DNA of 64,000 nt from Prosopocoilus inquinatus. Its lineage: Eukaryota > Arthropoda > Insecta > Coleoptera > Lucanidae. Within the stretch, counting starts at the first letter, position 1. The number at the start of each line of letters is the position of its first letter. The notes under the pieces are model-generated. The model was not told the origin of the DNA. It did no database searches and was given only the letters and a program-made list of their open reading frames with translations. The stretch lies in NCBI GenBank assembly GCA_036172665.1, contig CM069875.1, positions 23,095,806 through 23,159,805 on the forward strand, in the 5' to 3' direction. Positions 50,351-63,431 of this stretch are shown piece after piece. The position numbers were made by a program, and so were the translations under genes.

Positions 50351-51544
50351 GACAACCATCATACTGGTTCTATCTCTCTTGTCAGAATACGTAAAACCCT
50401 TTGCTTGCCAAGGCCTTTACTTGTCCTTCTGTGTATATTTTTATGCGTTCTGCGATATGCAAATTGCAGTACCAATAGTTACCCCGACTACCTGGCCGGG
50501 CATAAATTCTATCCATGTACGCAAATGGGACTAAAACTAATTTGTACGCAAATTCGATAGATTTGCGGATATAAAACAAAAGATACCTGAAATTTGCTAG
50601 ATAAAAAAGATTTTATATTTGCTGATTGAGGTTTAATTGCTCGCGGCAAAGCGGAACAATTCTTCTCTTGTTGATATAATTTAAAAGTGAAACACTGAAT
50701 AGATTTCGTACTTTAATGTACTAAAATCTACATACTACATAACATTACAAGTTTAAAACAAGTACACGTAAGTAAATTAGACCGAATAGTGTCGAGGATG
50801 TTGTAGTAATGCCTTCTCTTGACGTTAAAGAATTTATATATATTCTCAAACAGAGAGGCGAATAGAAAAATACGTAAGTGATTCACGGAATTAATAAAAT
50901 GAGAACAGGGGAGGTTTGGTTGTGATAAAATTCAAAGAAGTTCTCAGAGTTATCGTTGCATTAATAGAGTGGACAAATGCTCTTAATGCTTGTTCCGTGA
51001 ATAGGTAAAAAAAAGCTGGTCCTCGATATCTTCGAGCGTCTAAGGAACAGGTGTAGTCCCTTGTTTATCGCACGAGTATATTTAATACGAAGAAAATATG
51101 ACGCTTAAGTTGTAGGTTTTAAGTGGTTTTCAGAATTAGATCATTCAAAGTGTTCGGATAAAAAAAAGAATAGATTGGTGTGAATTGAGTGGAACCTTAG
51201 CATTAATGCATACGCGGAAAGGTAAAGTCACAATTTCAATTAAGACTTTACTCGGAAGGACTGGCGATAGGAAGAATGCGTAACATATCTAAGGAGATTG
51301 AACTAAATGAGTATAGAGGTATTATCCTAACAAATACCTAAGAAAATTTACATGAAATAAAGTGCATTCTTAAATATAATTAATACATAGGAGTATTTGA
51401 ATAAAATAATGATACACACTAGTAATTTTCTGAACACTAAAAAGAAAAATATAAAGACAAGTTTAAGAATCTTCGCTTACATTCAAAACTATGTACCTCT
51501 GTACTATCGAGAGCTAAATATTTGTAAATACTGGAAATACAAGG
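50351..51544. other. Intergenic, nothing recognised
   Basis: AT-rich. No supported frame on either strand. Confidence 0.35.
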
Positions 51545-51960
51545 TGCGTCAGTAGTACGTAATAGTAATAGTAACGTCTTTATTAATACAGATTTTTAAA
51601 ATCTGTTTTCACTATTACTGACGTATGATACAGGTGCATGATTTAAAATTGGTTACAATTACAAAAATCACAACTTTGGTTTTGGCACACCTACACCACT
51701 TGGAGCATATTGTATATTACAGTTTATTTCAATTTAATGCAGCTTTTATTTCTTACTTAGAGTTCATGGCTGCCTAGATATTTTGAAAAAATTGAATTTT
51801 TACAATTTCGTTAAATGGATATAGGTAGGTTATTCTTAATTTTAAAGAAAAGTTATAAAGAAAAAAGTTGTACTGAATTATGTTTTTAATTAAGTAGTGC
51901 AACTAAATCTTCCATGTAAATTCGTATTTTTGAGTTATGACATAAACTTCGGTTTTTCTG
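51545..51960 (+). repeat. Diverged partial copy of the TA-flanked foldback family
   Basis: ACAGATTTTTAAAATCTG, then GGTGCATGATTTAAAATT and TACAATTA, appear in the same order as at 56040-56115 in the foldback. The 3' part is diverged and no mirror arm was found. Confidence 0.6.
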
Positions 51961-52111
51961 AATGAAAACCCTAGTAGGCCAAGGTTAAAAAAATTGGCAT
52001 TTTTGTTTACCTTTCCAACGATGTATCACTCGATATGTTTATTTAAAGAAATAACAGAGATTCGGTAGTTTTTGTTAATATGGTTGGCCATGGAAATTTT
52101 TATTTGTATAA

Positions 52112-52385
52112 GTAAAACAGCGACATCCTACGATCGCTTTTTGATGTAATATAGTAGTAGGATAGTCAAATTGAAGCGGATTTGCTACATAATAAGTCAC
52201 TCTATGCAAGACAGCCATGCATGCTGTCAAAGCATAATGAAAGTTTGAAAAATATTGTTGCAAATCGTTTTTAATTGCAGTGTTTGGGGCTTCTTCAGCA
52301 GAAACGTAGCTTAAAATTTCTGCTGAAGAAGCCCCAAATAGGGCTTTACAGAGGCTACAATCAAAAACGATTTGCAACAAAAGTT
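52112..52385. mobile_element. Composite foldback repeat (family R), rearranged copy
   Basis: Shares CGACATCCTACGATCGC, AGCATAATGAAAGTTT and TTGTTGCAAATCGTTTTT with the other copies. The inner segments at about 52257-52310 and 52317-52380 form a hairpin: GGGGCTTCTTCAGCAGA is mirrored by TCTGCTGAAGAAGCCCC. The ORF-like segment is partly deleted here. Confidence 0.8.
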
Positions 52386-55300
52386 TTTTTGTATGTTTAA
52401 ATTACTTTGTGGGAGAAATACGAAGTAACGAAACCTTGAAAGATCATTCTTGTGGTTCTGAGAAGAACCTTTCGAAATTTACCGGATGAACTATGGCTCC
52501 GCGGCAAAAGATGATTATGTAACTTGAGGCGAATTTTGCTAGACAGTTCTTTCAGGCCATAAAGACATGTCAATACTTGTTAAACTAATGTTTGGGGACG
52601 AAAATAAAGCTGAGACATATCTGCTTTTGTCACAATATATATGCCAAATTCATTATCACATCATACCCAAGCTCATTGTGGACATATCTTCATTGAAGCC
52701 TCGAAATCTAAAAAAATGACATATCAGCTTTTGAAACCAAGAACTGCAAGTATGAGTACCAAAGTCGGAGAATAGGACTTTCGTATTACAAATCTAAATT
52801 ATGAAGAACAAAAATAAACTAAAAATATTTCTCAAGATGTTCAATTATTTGTAATACACATATTACTCCTCTTTAAAATCGAATTGACTATTTTCTAGTA
52901 GAACGTCTGTCAAATTGGCAAAAGCTTCTAGTACACCTTCTCTCAAGCCTTCTATTGTCGTACTTAACCTTCGGATAGACCCTATCTTTTCTAGCTCCGC
53001 AATTTAATTCGTCCAATATTTTCTCAAAATCATTTGTAAAAAATGAAGATAACGGTCACAATGAAGTACCATTAAAAATTGTTCATTTCATATTAAAATA
53101 TGAAGCAGAAAAAATTTATAAAATCAAAAAATATTAAATCAAAGTGTCGAGGATATTCGTCGAAATTGTACATTTTAAAAAATAACAAATTTATTTTATA
53201 ACGCACCGTATAATTATAAAATTTTTATGTTTCCTCAACATTTTAAAATGACATAATAAAATATCTAATAAAAATAATATATTTGAAACGAATATATTTG
53301 AAATTTCTGTTCGAGGCTGTTTCTATAATTTGACATTTTTTTATTCTCTGTTCGACTTTTCTTACCCCTAACTATATCGATCTGTGATCAGTGCTTTACA
53401 GATGGTGTGGACGGTTTTATGTGAAAGCTTTCTGAATTGATGAATGAGAACCGATTTATGTCAATTTAAATCTATTCGAATCTATCGATGCATCGCTTGA
53501 ATCTACAAGTGAAACTCGATTCAAATTGATGTTAGTCGAGTCGATTCGTTTGATGCATCGTTTACAAAGAATTGATTTTACTATAAATCGAGTCGAGTTT
53601 GAATTTAAGTGTGAATAAAATAGTGTCTGAACATGTGCTCACGATTTAAAATGAACACATGTATTAAATAAATGTATTTCAACCTGTTCAGTGGCCAATA
53701 AACAGGTGTGGAGATCACGTATTACACTTGCTAGCTAAAAAAAAAGTTTTAAATACAAACATTTAAAATAAGTGAATAAATTAAGACAGACAAACAAATC
53801 AGCAAGTAGTAAACAAATGTAAATAAAACACATGAAATAGAATTCATTGCGTGTTTGTTTACCTGTTAGATAGCGGCTTAAAGTTTTATTGGGGAGACAT
53901 TATTTTTAATTATGACTGTGCATACATGTCTAACAAAATTAAACGTATACGAGCCTGCATTTTATGAATATGCAGTTTATAATGCTATATCAACGAAAAA
54001 CTTCAACTCGATAAAAATGCAGGCTAGTATACTTACGAGCAGATACAATATTGACACAAAGGAGGAGTAGGTAGTAGTTAAATACTGTTTACATACCTGC
54101 TTGTGTTTATTGTATAGATGCAGGTAAAATTAACGAAACTTAATATTTTACAGTACTCCATGAAATATATCTGTATTATTGTGTATAAATACGTACAATT
54201 TGCATTACTTCTGTGAATATCTGTGTCATAGCTTCATTCATCCTGAAATTATCATTTCTGCACCGCAAGAATTACCCTCAAGTTTCCAGTTTTAATGCGC
54301 GTCCTTACGTGTTATTTATACCGCCTTAAATTATAAAACTTATCTCTAAGTTGCTTCTGCAAATGAGGTACCCGAGTTTAAATTACGTTTTTATAAGCTA
54401 AACCTGGAACCTCGGGTACTTAGCACAAATTGTGGGATATTGATCGACCAAACGTGCATGTTCTGTTCAATAGTACAGCCTTAAAAGGTGATGCGAATTG
54501 AATCTCGGAGTTAATTGCATCTTCTGTGGTTACTAGAGAACAAATTTGTTTAGTCCGCGTAGATAAAGTGGCTTTTCAAGGAGTAACCTAATCATACTCG
54601 TCTCGTAGGTAGTTGTCACTTATCTTTTACCGAATTTATTTATGCTAACTGCGAGATATTGTGTCATACAGATGATAATTACTTTATAGAATTCAGATAT
54701 GATATACGTACAGTGACATTATTATATTATGCAACATATCCCTATGTTGCTTTTTAAAATAATCATGTTAAAGCATAGGCAGCTAATACCGCTAATTCAT
54801 ATAATCTAAATGTCTAGCACACTTTGAAATAAAACTTTCCTAAAATAAAGATGCTGTATAAACCAAGTTTTATAAATAAGTTATAGATTTTAGAATTTTA
54901 ACGAAGATTTTCTGAGGCTTTATTGGCTCGACATTGGATATCGATTTGTGTACGTGTTTCTTCGGGGCTAAACTTGTTTAGACTTTAGTAGTTACTTGAA
55001 TTACTGCAATGATTTAACTCGTCAAAAAACAAAAACATATTAATTGATTTCCTCAATAAAAGTTTAGTGTGCCTTTATGTACTTTTTATGCTAAATACTG
55101 CATCGAAACTTCTGAAACTAGTCAGGAATTATGAACTTTGATTTCGCAAGCAGGAGTTGGAATAATTCCAGGACACCGTGTAGTGCAAAGAACTTTCCTA
55201 AACACTCGGATCTCTCTTTGTTTAGGTAGTTAAAAGTCTATGCATGGAAACTTAGCATAATTATACAACATGTAACTTTAATGAGGGGGACAAACTTCAA

Positions 55301-55992
55301 GGGTTTAAGTCATAGGTCATAGTTTTTCAGATATAAGAGACATTTCTATTAATACATCGCTGTGCGCACTGAGTAAACTCATTTTGATCTTAATCAAGTA
55401 GGTATCATTTTTCCAGAACCCATTAGAAATGTCAGATTTGCTTCTTTAGTCGTTTGTTTATTTGAGAGTTATTTTTGTTTCCCCCAAACTAGACTTGACC
55501 AACTACTCATTTCGTGAAAAGGCAGATATGATATTCACGTCGGTCATGCTAATTGTAATGGGTGTCAAACTGCAAAGCTGTACTAAACATATTTTTTTCT
55601 CTTCGTGTTTCGGTGTGAGAAACTAGCCCTTGACATTTGTCCCCTCATAAAAGTTACACCCTGTATAATTCTATTTATTTTATATTTTTGTTTTGATTTT
55701 AATTTTTTATGATTCTGTTTCAATTCTATTTTGTGGTGGAATTATATTCCATACATTCTGCTGAACGTGTTACTGACTCAGCTGGTGTTTAATAAGGCTG
55801 AGGCTGCGAAGCTAAGAAAAAGTTGTAGATGACAAAAAAAATAGCAAATTAAAAAATACATATATTAAAAATAAATAATTATTATTTTTACGTTTAAAAA
55901 GTTAATAGATTTTAAAAACGCATTTAGAAAATATTAATTTCTGGTGTATTCGCCAATTAATTTTATTATCTAACACTTTCTAGAAAAATATA
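52386..55992. other. Long intergenic stretch, no gene established
   Basis: Mostly AT-rich. Minus-strand 53020-52880 looks mildly protein-like in two competing frames (NDFEKILDELNCGARKD, and LREGVLEAFANLTDVLLEN ending at TAA near 52873), but neither is recognisable. Near 53450-53640 words such as GATGCATCG and GAGTCGA recur, possibly an old repeat. AAGTACCCGAGGTTCC-type inverted words flank 54366-54420. Confidence 0.4.
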
Positions 55993-58185
55993 CAGGGTGG
56001 GCCAATAGTGCGTATTCGGTAGATAGCGTCTATGTTAATGCAGATTTTTAAAATCTGTTTCCGCTATTACTTACCTGTGGTATGGATGCATGATTTAAAA
56101 TTAGTTACAATTATACAGGCTGTTCCGTGTGATTGTGCCAGACCAAAGTTGTTTTTTTTTTTAAATGGAAGGTACTGTATATTATGGTTTATTTCGATTC
56201 GTCTTTAAGAGTAGATAAATTTACTATAAGGATGTTATTATGTACCTAAACCTAATAGTTTTTGAGACATTGACATTTCAATGTAAAAAAATGGTATTAT
56301 TTGATGTTTTACAAATTAGATGTTTATTAAAATTCCGCATTTAAATTTTACAGTAACATTACATAACCTCTATGCAACAGAAAAGAATTTCAATCTCGAA
56401 CATATTCCTATTATTTTATACAAGCTGATTCATAACTCCGATGTTTCTTTTACTCGGTTAGATTAAATGAAACACCCTATATTTTATGACTGAATTTAAT
56501 AGGTCCCTTGATTAAGCTTTACAATGATATAGGGTTCAGTATGTGTTACACAATAAGCCTACACACAGTACGATGTCAAAATCATATATTCATAAATCAG
56601 CATTTATTCTATCTTCCAATGGAATATTTTGCCTATAATTTAGTTAGTTTTAATAAAAAAATCTGTATTGAGACTGTTTGTACTTTTTTGTCTGTTAATA
56701 ATTTACATTTATTTGATCTGTAACATAAAAAATCGTATGCATACTTTTATTTAATACCACCCTAGCTCCAAGCTTTCTGGTTTGTCGCAGAGTTGTAATG
56801 GTTGGTACTTATGATCATTAACTGTGACTGCGACCGACTTACTGCATGCTTACTTTCACCTTCTTTACCTTACAAACCAGAGAAATGCAGAAACACCAGT
56901 TCGAACAAATTTAACCGAAACAATAACCGACAGATGAAAATTCCATCCCTCACCTAGAATGCACTGACAGTAGGAACCGAATCTACGCCTGAAGATGCCC
57001 CCCCCCCCCTCCCCTCTAAGTGTCAGTTCCGTTGCATGCGAAACTAATGCTTAACTCCTAAAATTTTAATTTTAATTTTATCGACACTATCTGATTATTT
57101 TAAATAAAATAACACTCACCAACAATAACAATACCAATAAAGGTATAAATAAAGATACCAACAGAAATAACAGTAATAATATAAAGAAGTTGATTTAAAT
57201 GTGAATCAATCTCCTTGTCGTAGAAAACGATGAGAGGAGCACCACGGTTATCATTTTGAAAATTTTCTATGTTGTTATTAATGTTAAATCAGTTGTTATT
57301 ATTATTATTATTATGGTTATAATTTTACAGTTATTTTAATTGGTATTGTTATTGTCGTTTGTTGCATTCCTTAGCGTTACTTAATCTTACTTAAAATAAT
57401 CAGGCAATGTTGGTAAAATAAAAACTAAGTATGCGTATCGTCTGTGATGTCATAATTCAAATGAGTGTTATTTCTAACAGACTAGAAACTAGTAAAAGAC
57501 TCAATACAAATTTTCTAAATAAAATCAACGATATTATATACAAAATATTCCATTAGAAAATGGAATAACGCTGTTTTATGAATTTATAAATTTGACATCT
57601 TACTGTGTTTAGGCTTGTTGTGTAACACGTATTGAACCTTATACCATTGTAAAGTTTAATCAAAGACTTGTTAAATTCATTATTCATAAAATATAGGGTG
57701 TTCAATTTAAACTAACCGAGTAAAATAAACATCAGAGTTATGAATCACCCTTTGTAAAATAATAGGAATATGTTCGAGATGGAAATTGTTTTCTGTTGCA
57801 TAGAGGTTATGCAATGTTACTGTAAAATTTAAATGCACAATTTTAATAAACATCTAATCTGTAAAACATCAAATAATACCATTTTTTACATTTAAATGTC
57901 AATATCTCAAAAACTATTAGGTTTAGGTACATAATAACATCCTTATAATAAATTTATCTACTCTTGAAGACGAATCGAAATAAACCATAATATACTGTAT
58001 GTTCAATTTAAAAAAAAAAAAACATAATTTTGGTCTGGCACAGCCACACGAAACACTCTGTATAATTGTAACTAATTTTAAATCATGCATCTATACCATA
58101 GGTAAGTAATAGCGAAAACAGATATTAACATTCTGCATTAATATAGGCGCTATCTACCGAATACGCACTATTGGCCCACCCTGTA
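55991..58185. mobile_element. 2.2-kb TA-flanked foldback element
   Basis: Termini CAGGGTGGGCCAATAGTGCG (55993) and its mirror CGCACTATTGGCCCACCCTG (ending 58183) are perfect over 20 bp, with TA on both sides. The arms remain similar for about 690 bp (55993-56685 against 57485-58183), by landmarks such as GTAACATTACATAACCTCTATGCAA and its mirror. The roughly 800-bp loop holds a C homopolymer of about 14 at 57000 and AT/ATT simple repeats. No transposase frame was found. The TA flanks suggest a Tc1/mariner-type mover. Confidence 0.88.
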
Positions 58186-58805
58186 CAAATAAAAGATTTG
58201 AACTAATATTTGATGAAATTACCTACCAAAAAATGAAATATAACTGTTTAACACAAAAAACCTGTAACAACAAGAAAAGGAGTACAGATTAGAAGACTGA
58301 ATGTTGTTGCAATAACCAATGGATTCTCTCTTGAGAGCAGCAACACTAGTACAGCAATGCGACAGACAAGATCAACCCGCATTAATTCCAGCCAAGGATA
58401 AAATTTATAATTAAACACATTCGCCAGGAAAATAAAGAAAATGAAAGAGAATTTTTGGCATCGGTGGCAAGAGAAAAGTAATTGTCGACGTACGTTTCGG
58501 TTTTATTAGATCTCGTTAGGAGAGTATAACCAAGATGTAAACTGCTCACAACTTGAAGATAAATAACAACAAAAGGAGTAGAGTATAGACCAGGTTGACC
58601 GAATGTTTGATGGCACTGTAACTTTTACTATTTTGGAACCCTTATGGATGACAGAAAAGAAATACCTATTGTTTATATGAATTTCTGAGACGCACTGTAT
58701 CTATAGGGTGTTCTTTTACTGTGTGCAAATATTTAAACCTGTAATATATCACCATAAATGGCAACGATTGAACTTATATGTTCTTAACAAAAATTTTATA
58801 AAATT
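58186..58805. other. Intergenic, nothing recognised
   Basis: No gene-like frame or pairable repeat. Confidence 0.35.
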
Positions 58806-59302
58806 TTTTTTTGTGCAAATCGTTCTTGATTGCAGTGAAAACCTCGAGCAGCCTCTGGACAGCTGTTTCAGCCCTGCTTGGGGCTTCTTCAGCAGAGACG
58901 TAGCTCGACATTCCCACTGCAGACCAAAAACGACTTGCCCAATTTATTCGCAATTGTGATGTAAGAATGATGAACAGATAAAATAGCGACATCTTACTAT
59001 CGCTTTTTGACCTGACACTGCAGTAGGATAGACAAATTGAAGCGGAAATGTCGAGCTACGTCTCTGCTGAAGAAGCCCCAAGCAGGGCTGAAACAGCTGT
59101 CCAGAGGCTGCTCGAGGTTTTCACTGCAATCAAGAACGATTTGCACAAAATTTTTCTAAAAACTTTCATTATGCTTTGACAGCAAGCATGGCCGCCTTAC
59201 AAGGGGGACTTATTAGGAGCAAATCCCGCTTCAATTTGTCTATCCTACTGCAATGTCAGGTCAAAAAGCGATAGTAAGATGTCGCTATTTTATCTGTTCA
59301 AC
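58806..59302. mobile_element. Composite foldback repeat (family R), three unit parts
   Basis: A minus-strand unit part (58806-58960), an outer-arm segment (58970-59043) and an inverted, near-complete unit (59046-59302). TAGCGACATCTTACTATCGC at 58984 is mirrored at 59270-59290. The segment encoding SSYVSAEEAPSRAETAVQRL is present in both orientations and open in both. Confidence 0.8.
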
Positions 59303-62300
59303 AAATTTATAGTTTTCGAGAAAAATGCAGTGACAGATTTTCACTAAACCGTTTGAGAACTGCTAGCACAGCTAAAAGTGGAACGCGGCCGCCTCTTCAA
59401 TTATGACCCGAAGCCGAAGTAGACCAGGGTCGGTCAGTTCACTAGATCTTGAGCTCGAACGACGTAAATCAGCCGCTCCTATCAGCTGGTCAGTCAAAAC
59501 GTTTACAATTTAAATTAACTTCACTGCAAGTAATTACAGTTTAAGTATTTATAAATAAAAATTTAGTGCAATTCAAGAAGCTGGGGTTCGTAACTGCCGA
59601 ACAAATTAAAAGCGAGGTACAAACAAATTGTAATTTCTCATTGCACATTATTTTTAACAGACTTATAAAAATTTGACATTTACTTTTTTCCATGGACCGT
59701 AAGTAGTAATACTTTCATAGCTAGCAGCGAGATTACAGCAAAAGTTTACTTACGTAAAAGGGTGAAGGAAGAACATTTTTAACACGCTTGCTTAATTGGT
59801 GCATAAATTTTCGAATTTATTCGTTGACAGTTGATATCGTAAAACATATTATTTCGCTCAGTGAATTAAAATTTTAAATAAAATAATTAATAAACGATAT
59901 CAGTGATTATTATTACGAAACGCTGCCTTGCGGTATCGGTGGGCGTGTTCATACCGAGAGGAAGGCGAAGTTAACCTTCCTATCTTTCTCGAACATTTCA
60001 GTAGTTCCAGACAAGTGGTCCACTGAAATTTTTTAGCTATGATAAGGTAGCCACCAAAAAATACCCACAGAAGGTAGCATTTCGTGTACTTATACTGAGG
60101 TTTTTTTATTTGCTCATAGTAAAAGAACAGCCTGTATATGTAACCCTTCTACTTGTTTCATAAAGCAACTACTTCGTATTACATATTGTTTTATTATCCT
60201 GGCAATATTTCATCATCATCAATGAAACGGCAAAGGCTTTGATATCAAACCAACCGTTGCTATTTTATTAAATTTTTATTTCGTTTTGGCATTAATGCAG
60301 CTTCGCCGTTCGTTTAGCGTTTCGTATATACCTACATGCCGGAGCTTGCACATGCATTTTAAATTGTGATCCGCTTCACTGCACGGAAAATTGCTATACT
60401 TGACGTGTGTATCTGTATTAGGGAGCAAGCACATGGCGTGTTCAATGAATGAATAAATCCGGGAAAATCTTGAGGGTCTCTCTAAACAGACCTGGGAAAT
60501 GCGTTTTCACTGGAGATTAGATTTAGTTGCAGACAGTCACTTCGGATTCGGATTGAGTTGATTCGATAAGACTCCATGTCGGAGGATGTTTATTGTTCTG
60601 TCCGAGTTGTAATATATTCTAACCACGTATTTAACGTTCGCTGGTGGTACACTTCTTGATAATGACGGATAACGTTGCATTCATAATTTCATTTAATTAT
60701 ATTGTTAATTTCGCCGATTTTTGTGGGTAATTTTCCGTATATCAACACCCACGTTTTCGGCAAAATTTCAGTCTTCCATTAGTCATATTCATTCAATCGT
60801 CTAGTTAACTTCCAGTATCATCATGGTAAGAAATTGCAAATTATAACTTGTAAAATTTTATACTTTTGTATCGTGAGAAGTTAGATGCATTTTCTAGCTT
60901 TACTGAAATTTTTAAAGTTCGATGTACACAACACAATAACATAACAGTTTGTTGAAATACCAAGGCGTCAGAATAATTTCTGCATTGTGTATTTCTCAAA
61001 TGATTCAATGATATGTGTATTAGAATACTAGAGAATAACTATCTGGATTCTAATATAATTTCATTTCGTTACATAACACACCATAAACCAAATACCTGAA
61101 CGTCAGTAAAATTTGCTGCACTGGGTATATTCATCAAGTACACAATTTTGCGAACATTTGCCTGACAAGTATAAGTTGCATTATTTCAAAACTATTATTG
61201 ACGATATTTTTCAATATAATAAAATATTTACCATAACCTAGGGTTTGACATTATTTTTTTATCAGATATTTTCATGTTTGTATGTTGGTACAACTTCAGA
61301 TACTTTATAATAAATGTGTTACATTTGGTTCTTGCGTTTTACTTACCTGTTTCATATATGAGTCATAGTTAGTGATCAATCATGCAAAAATATGTCCTTT
61401 TACACGTTATATTTTAATGAAACACTACATTGCAGATTTCTTTAAATACACGCGCCCTCTATTAAGCAAACTGTATAAGAACCCCGTACAGTCCACTATA
61501 AGAGTCTGTCGAGAAATTTTTCAATTAGGCCCTGAGATAAATAAATTTTTAATCAACAAATAAATACTTTTGCTCAAATTCATAGCAATATGTATGATTC
61601 CCCAAGCCTAACCCTTATCAGGGAAATGTGTTCCAGTTGGCAACTCTTATTGCTTGTAGGGGCTGCGACAATTTTTCTGTATTTCTTTTCCTGCATTTAG
61701 CTTAAAGGAAATGCAGAAAACCTAAATCCAATGAGCCGGTATAAATCTGAAACAGAATGCAAGATATGAGTGCATAGTTGCCTGGCCAAGCGTCAAACCG
61801 TTGCCAGCGCTAGTGGCGTAATTGGTGTAAGAATCCGAAAACTTCAACCTGTATAATGTAAAAAATATTCAACTTCTTTCCTGTATCATGAAGACGTTAA
61901 GAAGCCTGGGATCTGCTTCGACGGTGGTTTTCACGGGAAAAAGTTGTATTATTTCTTATCTTTCACGTACTCAATGCTATACTTTTTTTTCTAAAATCCT
62001 TAAGTTTCATTTACTGTTTAATCTTGCACGTACTGTCGAATCAGCATCCTAGGCCCAGGTCTGAGAGCGTGGGAAGTTTAGAAAAAACAAGGCAAAATGG
62101 CTTAGTTACACCATCTAGTTTCGAGAGCGTCTTGAATAGAAGCACGACCTAGGTACGCGGGGGGAAAGTCGCGAGATAATTCATAAAAAACGTTAACATT
62201 TGACTTTGCAGTCATTAATTCGCGGACCTTCTTTCAGCTTCAGAAAAGCTCGTGTTTCTTCCTCGTACCAGGTGATTTTAATTTGGACTTCAATTTTAAC

Positions 62301-62747
62301 TTAATTTTTATTTAAAATAAGAGTCAGTAAATGTTCCCCAAGTTTGAAATTCGCTTACGGAAGGCAAAAGCTTTCCCCGTGTAGTGAATTACTGTGTACT
62401 TAAAACCGTCCGAACTGTGTATCATTATTTTTGCTTTATGTAAAATAATTGTATTTCCTTAAGTTTTGTTTTGGATTACGAGAAGACCTTTCGATTCAGT
62501 TTGGTAAGCTAACAAACCGCTTGAAAACTAATCACTGCAATCGAAAGTTCAATCCTTGTCTCTCTTCCCCTTTTTTTTAGTTATTTTTTATGGATAAAGT
62601 TTGTTTTTCCAGTCATTTTCTTTTCTTTTGTATTTTGTTTTTTTGTCATTTTAGTTTTGTTGTTTTATTTCTTGTTTTCGTTTTCTTATTTTTTTTAATA
62701 GACTGGTTAAAATTTATCAGACTCTTTTATTTATTAATTTTTAGGGA
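59303..62747. other. Long non-repetitive stretch; possible promoter and first-exon signals
   Basis: No supported coding gene. 59370-59500 is unusually GC-rich for this window and contains two TCAGTY initiator-like words (GGTCAGTTCACT, GGTCAGTCAAAA). At 60823-60830 an ATG is directly followed by GTAAG, the form of a short first coding exon meeting a splice donor. A frame at 61372-61563 has no known domain. These hints do not amount to a gene call. Confidence 0.3.
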
Positions 62748-63062
62748 GGAAGGATTACATCGCAATTGCGAATAAATTGGACGAGTCGTTTTTGGTTTGC
62801 AGTGGGAATGTCGAGCTATGTCTCTGCTGACGAAGCCCCAATCAGGGCTGAAGCAGCTGTACAGAGGCTGCTCGATGTTTTCATTGCAATCAAAAATGAT
62901 TTGCAACAAAACTTTTAAAACTTTCATTATGCTTTGACAGCAAGCATGGCCGCCTTGCATGGTGGACTTATTAGATAACAAATCAGCTTCAATTTGTCTA
63001 CCCTATTGCAACGTCAGGTCAAAAAGCGATCGTAGGATGTCACTGTTTTATCTGTTCATCTA
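62748..63062 (+). mobile_element. Family R repeat, single linear unit
   Basis: The only copy without a mirror arm, so it shows the basic unit of about 310 bp: start TTACATCGCAATTGCGAATA, the segment GTCGAGCTATGTCTCTGCTG, then TGATTTGCAACAAAAC, AAGCATGGCCGCCTTGCATG, and the end GATCGTAGGATGTCACTG followed by TTTTATCTGTTCATC. It has no tRNA-like promoter and no clear terminal inverted repeats. The superfamily is unknown. Confidence 0.8.
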
Positions 63063-63431
63063 AATTTGAAATGTCTACGACAACCTGTATTCCAGTTTTA
63101 ATTAGTCAGCGATTCTAAATAAATTTCTAAATAAATTGCGGCGATGCCTTAATCTTTTTATCAGGTATCTTCTCAAAATATACATATTAAATTGTTGCGA
63201 ATGGTCAGGTATATATTTTAATCCTCTTGTAAATTTCGGCGATGGATATTTAATTATTGTACTCAGAAATTAAAAAAATTTAAATGAAAATAATTTAGAA
63301 ATAGGGGTGGTAAGCTTTATACATGATATTCCACTTACAGCAATTTCTTTCTTGTCCCTTTTGTAATTAATTTTTCAAAAAAAAGTTTCAAATGAAAGTA
63401 TGAAATATTACGAAATATTAAAAAAAAAGCT
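63063..63431. other. Intergenic, nothing recognised
   Basis: AT-rich spacer between the family R repeat and the FLYWCH-like frame. Confidence 0.35.

Noticed and set aside
61372..61563. 63-codon plus-strand frame as a small gene
   Set aside because: No recognisable motif, homologous repeat or regulatory context.
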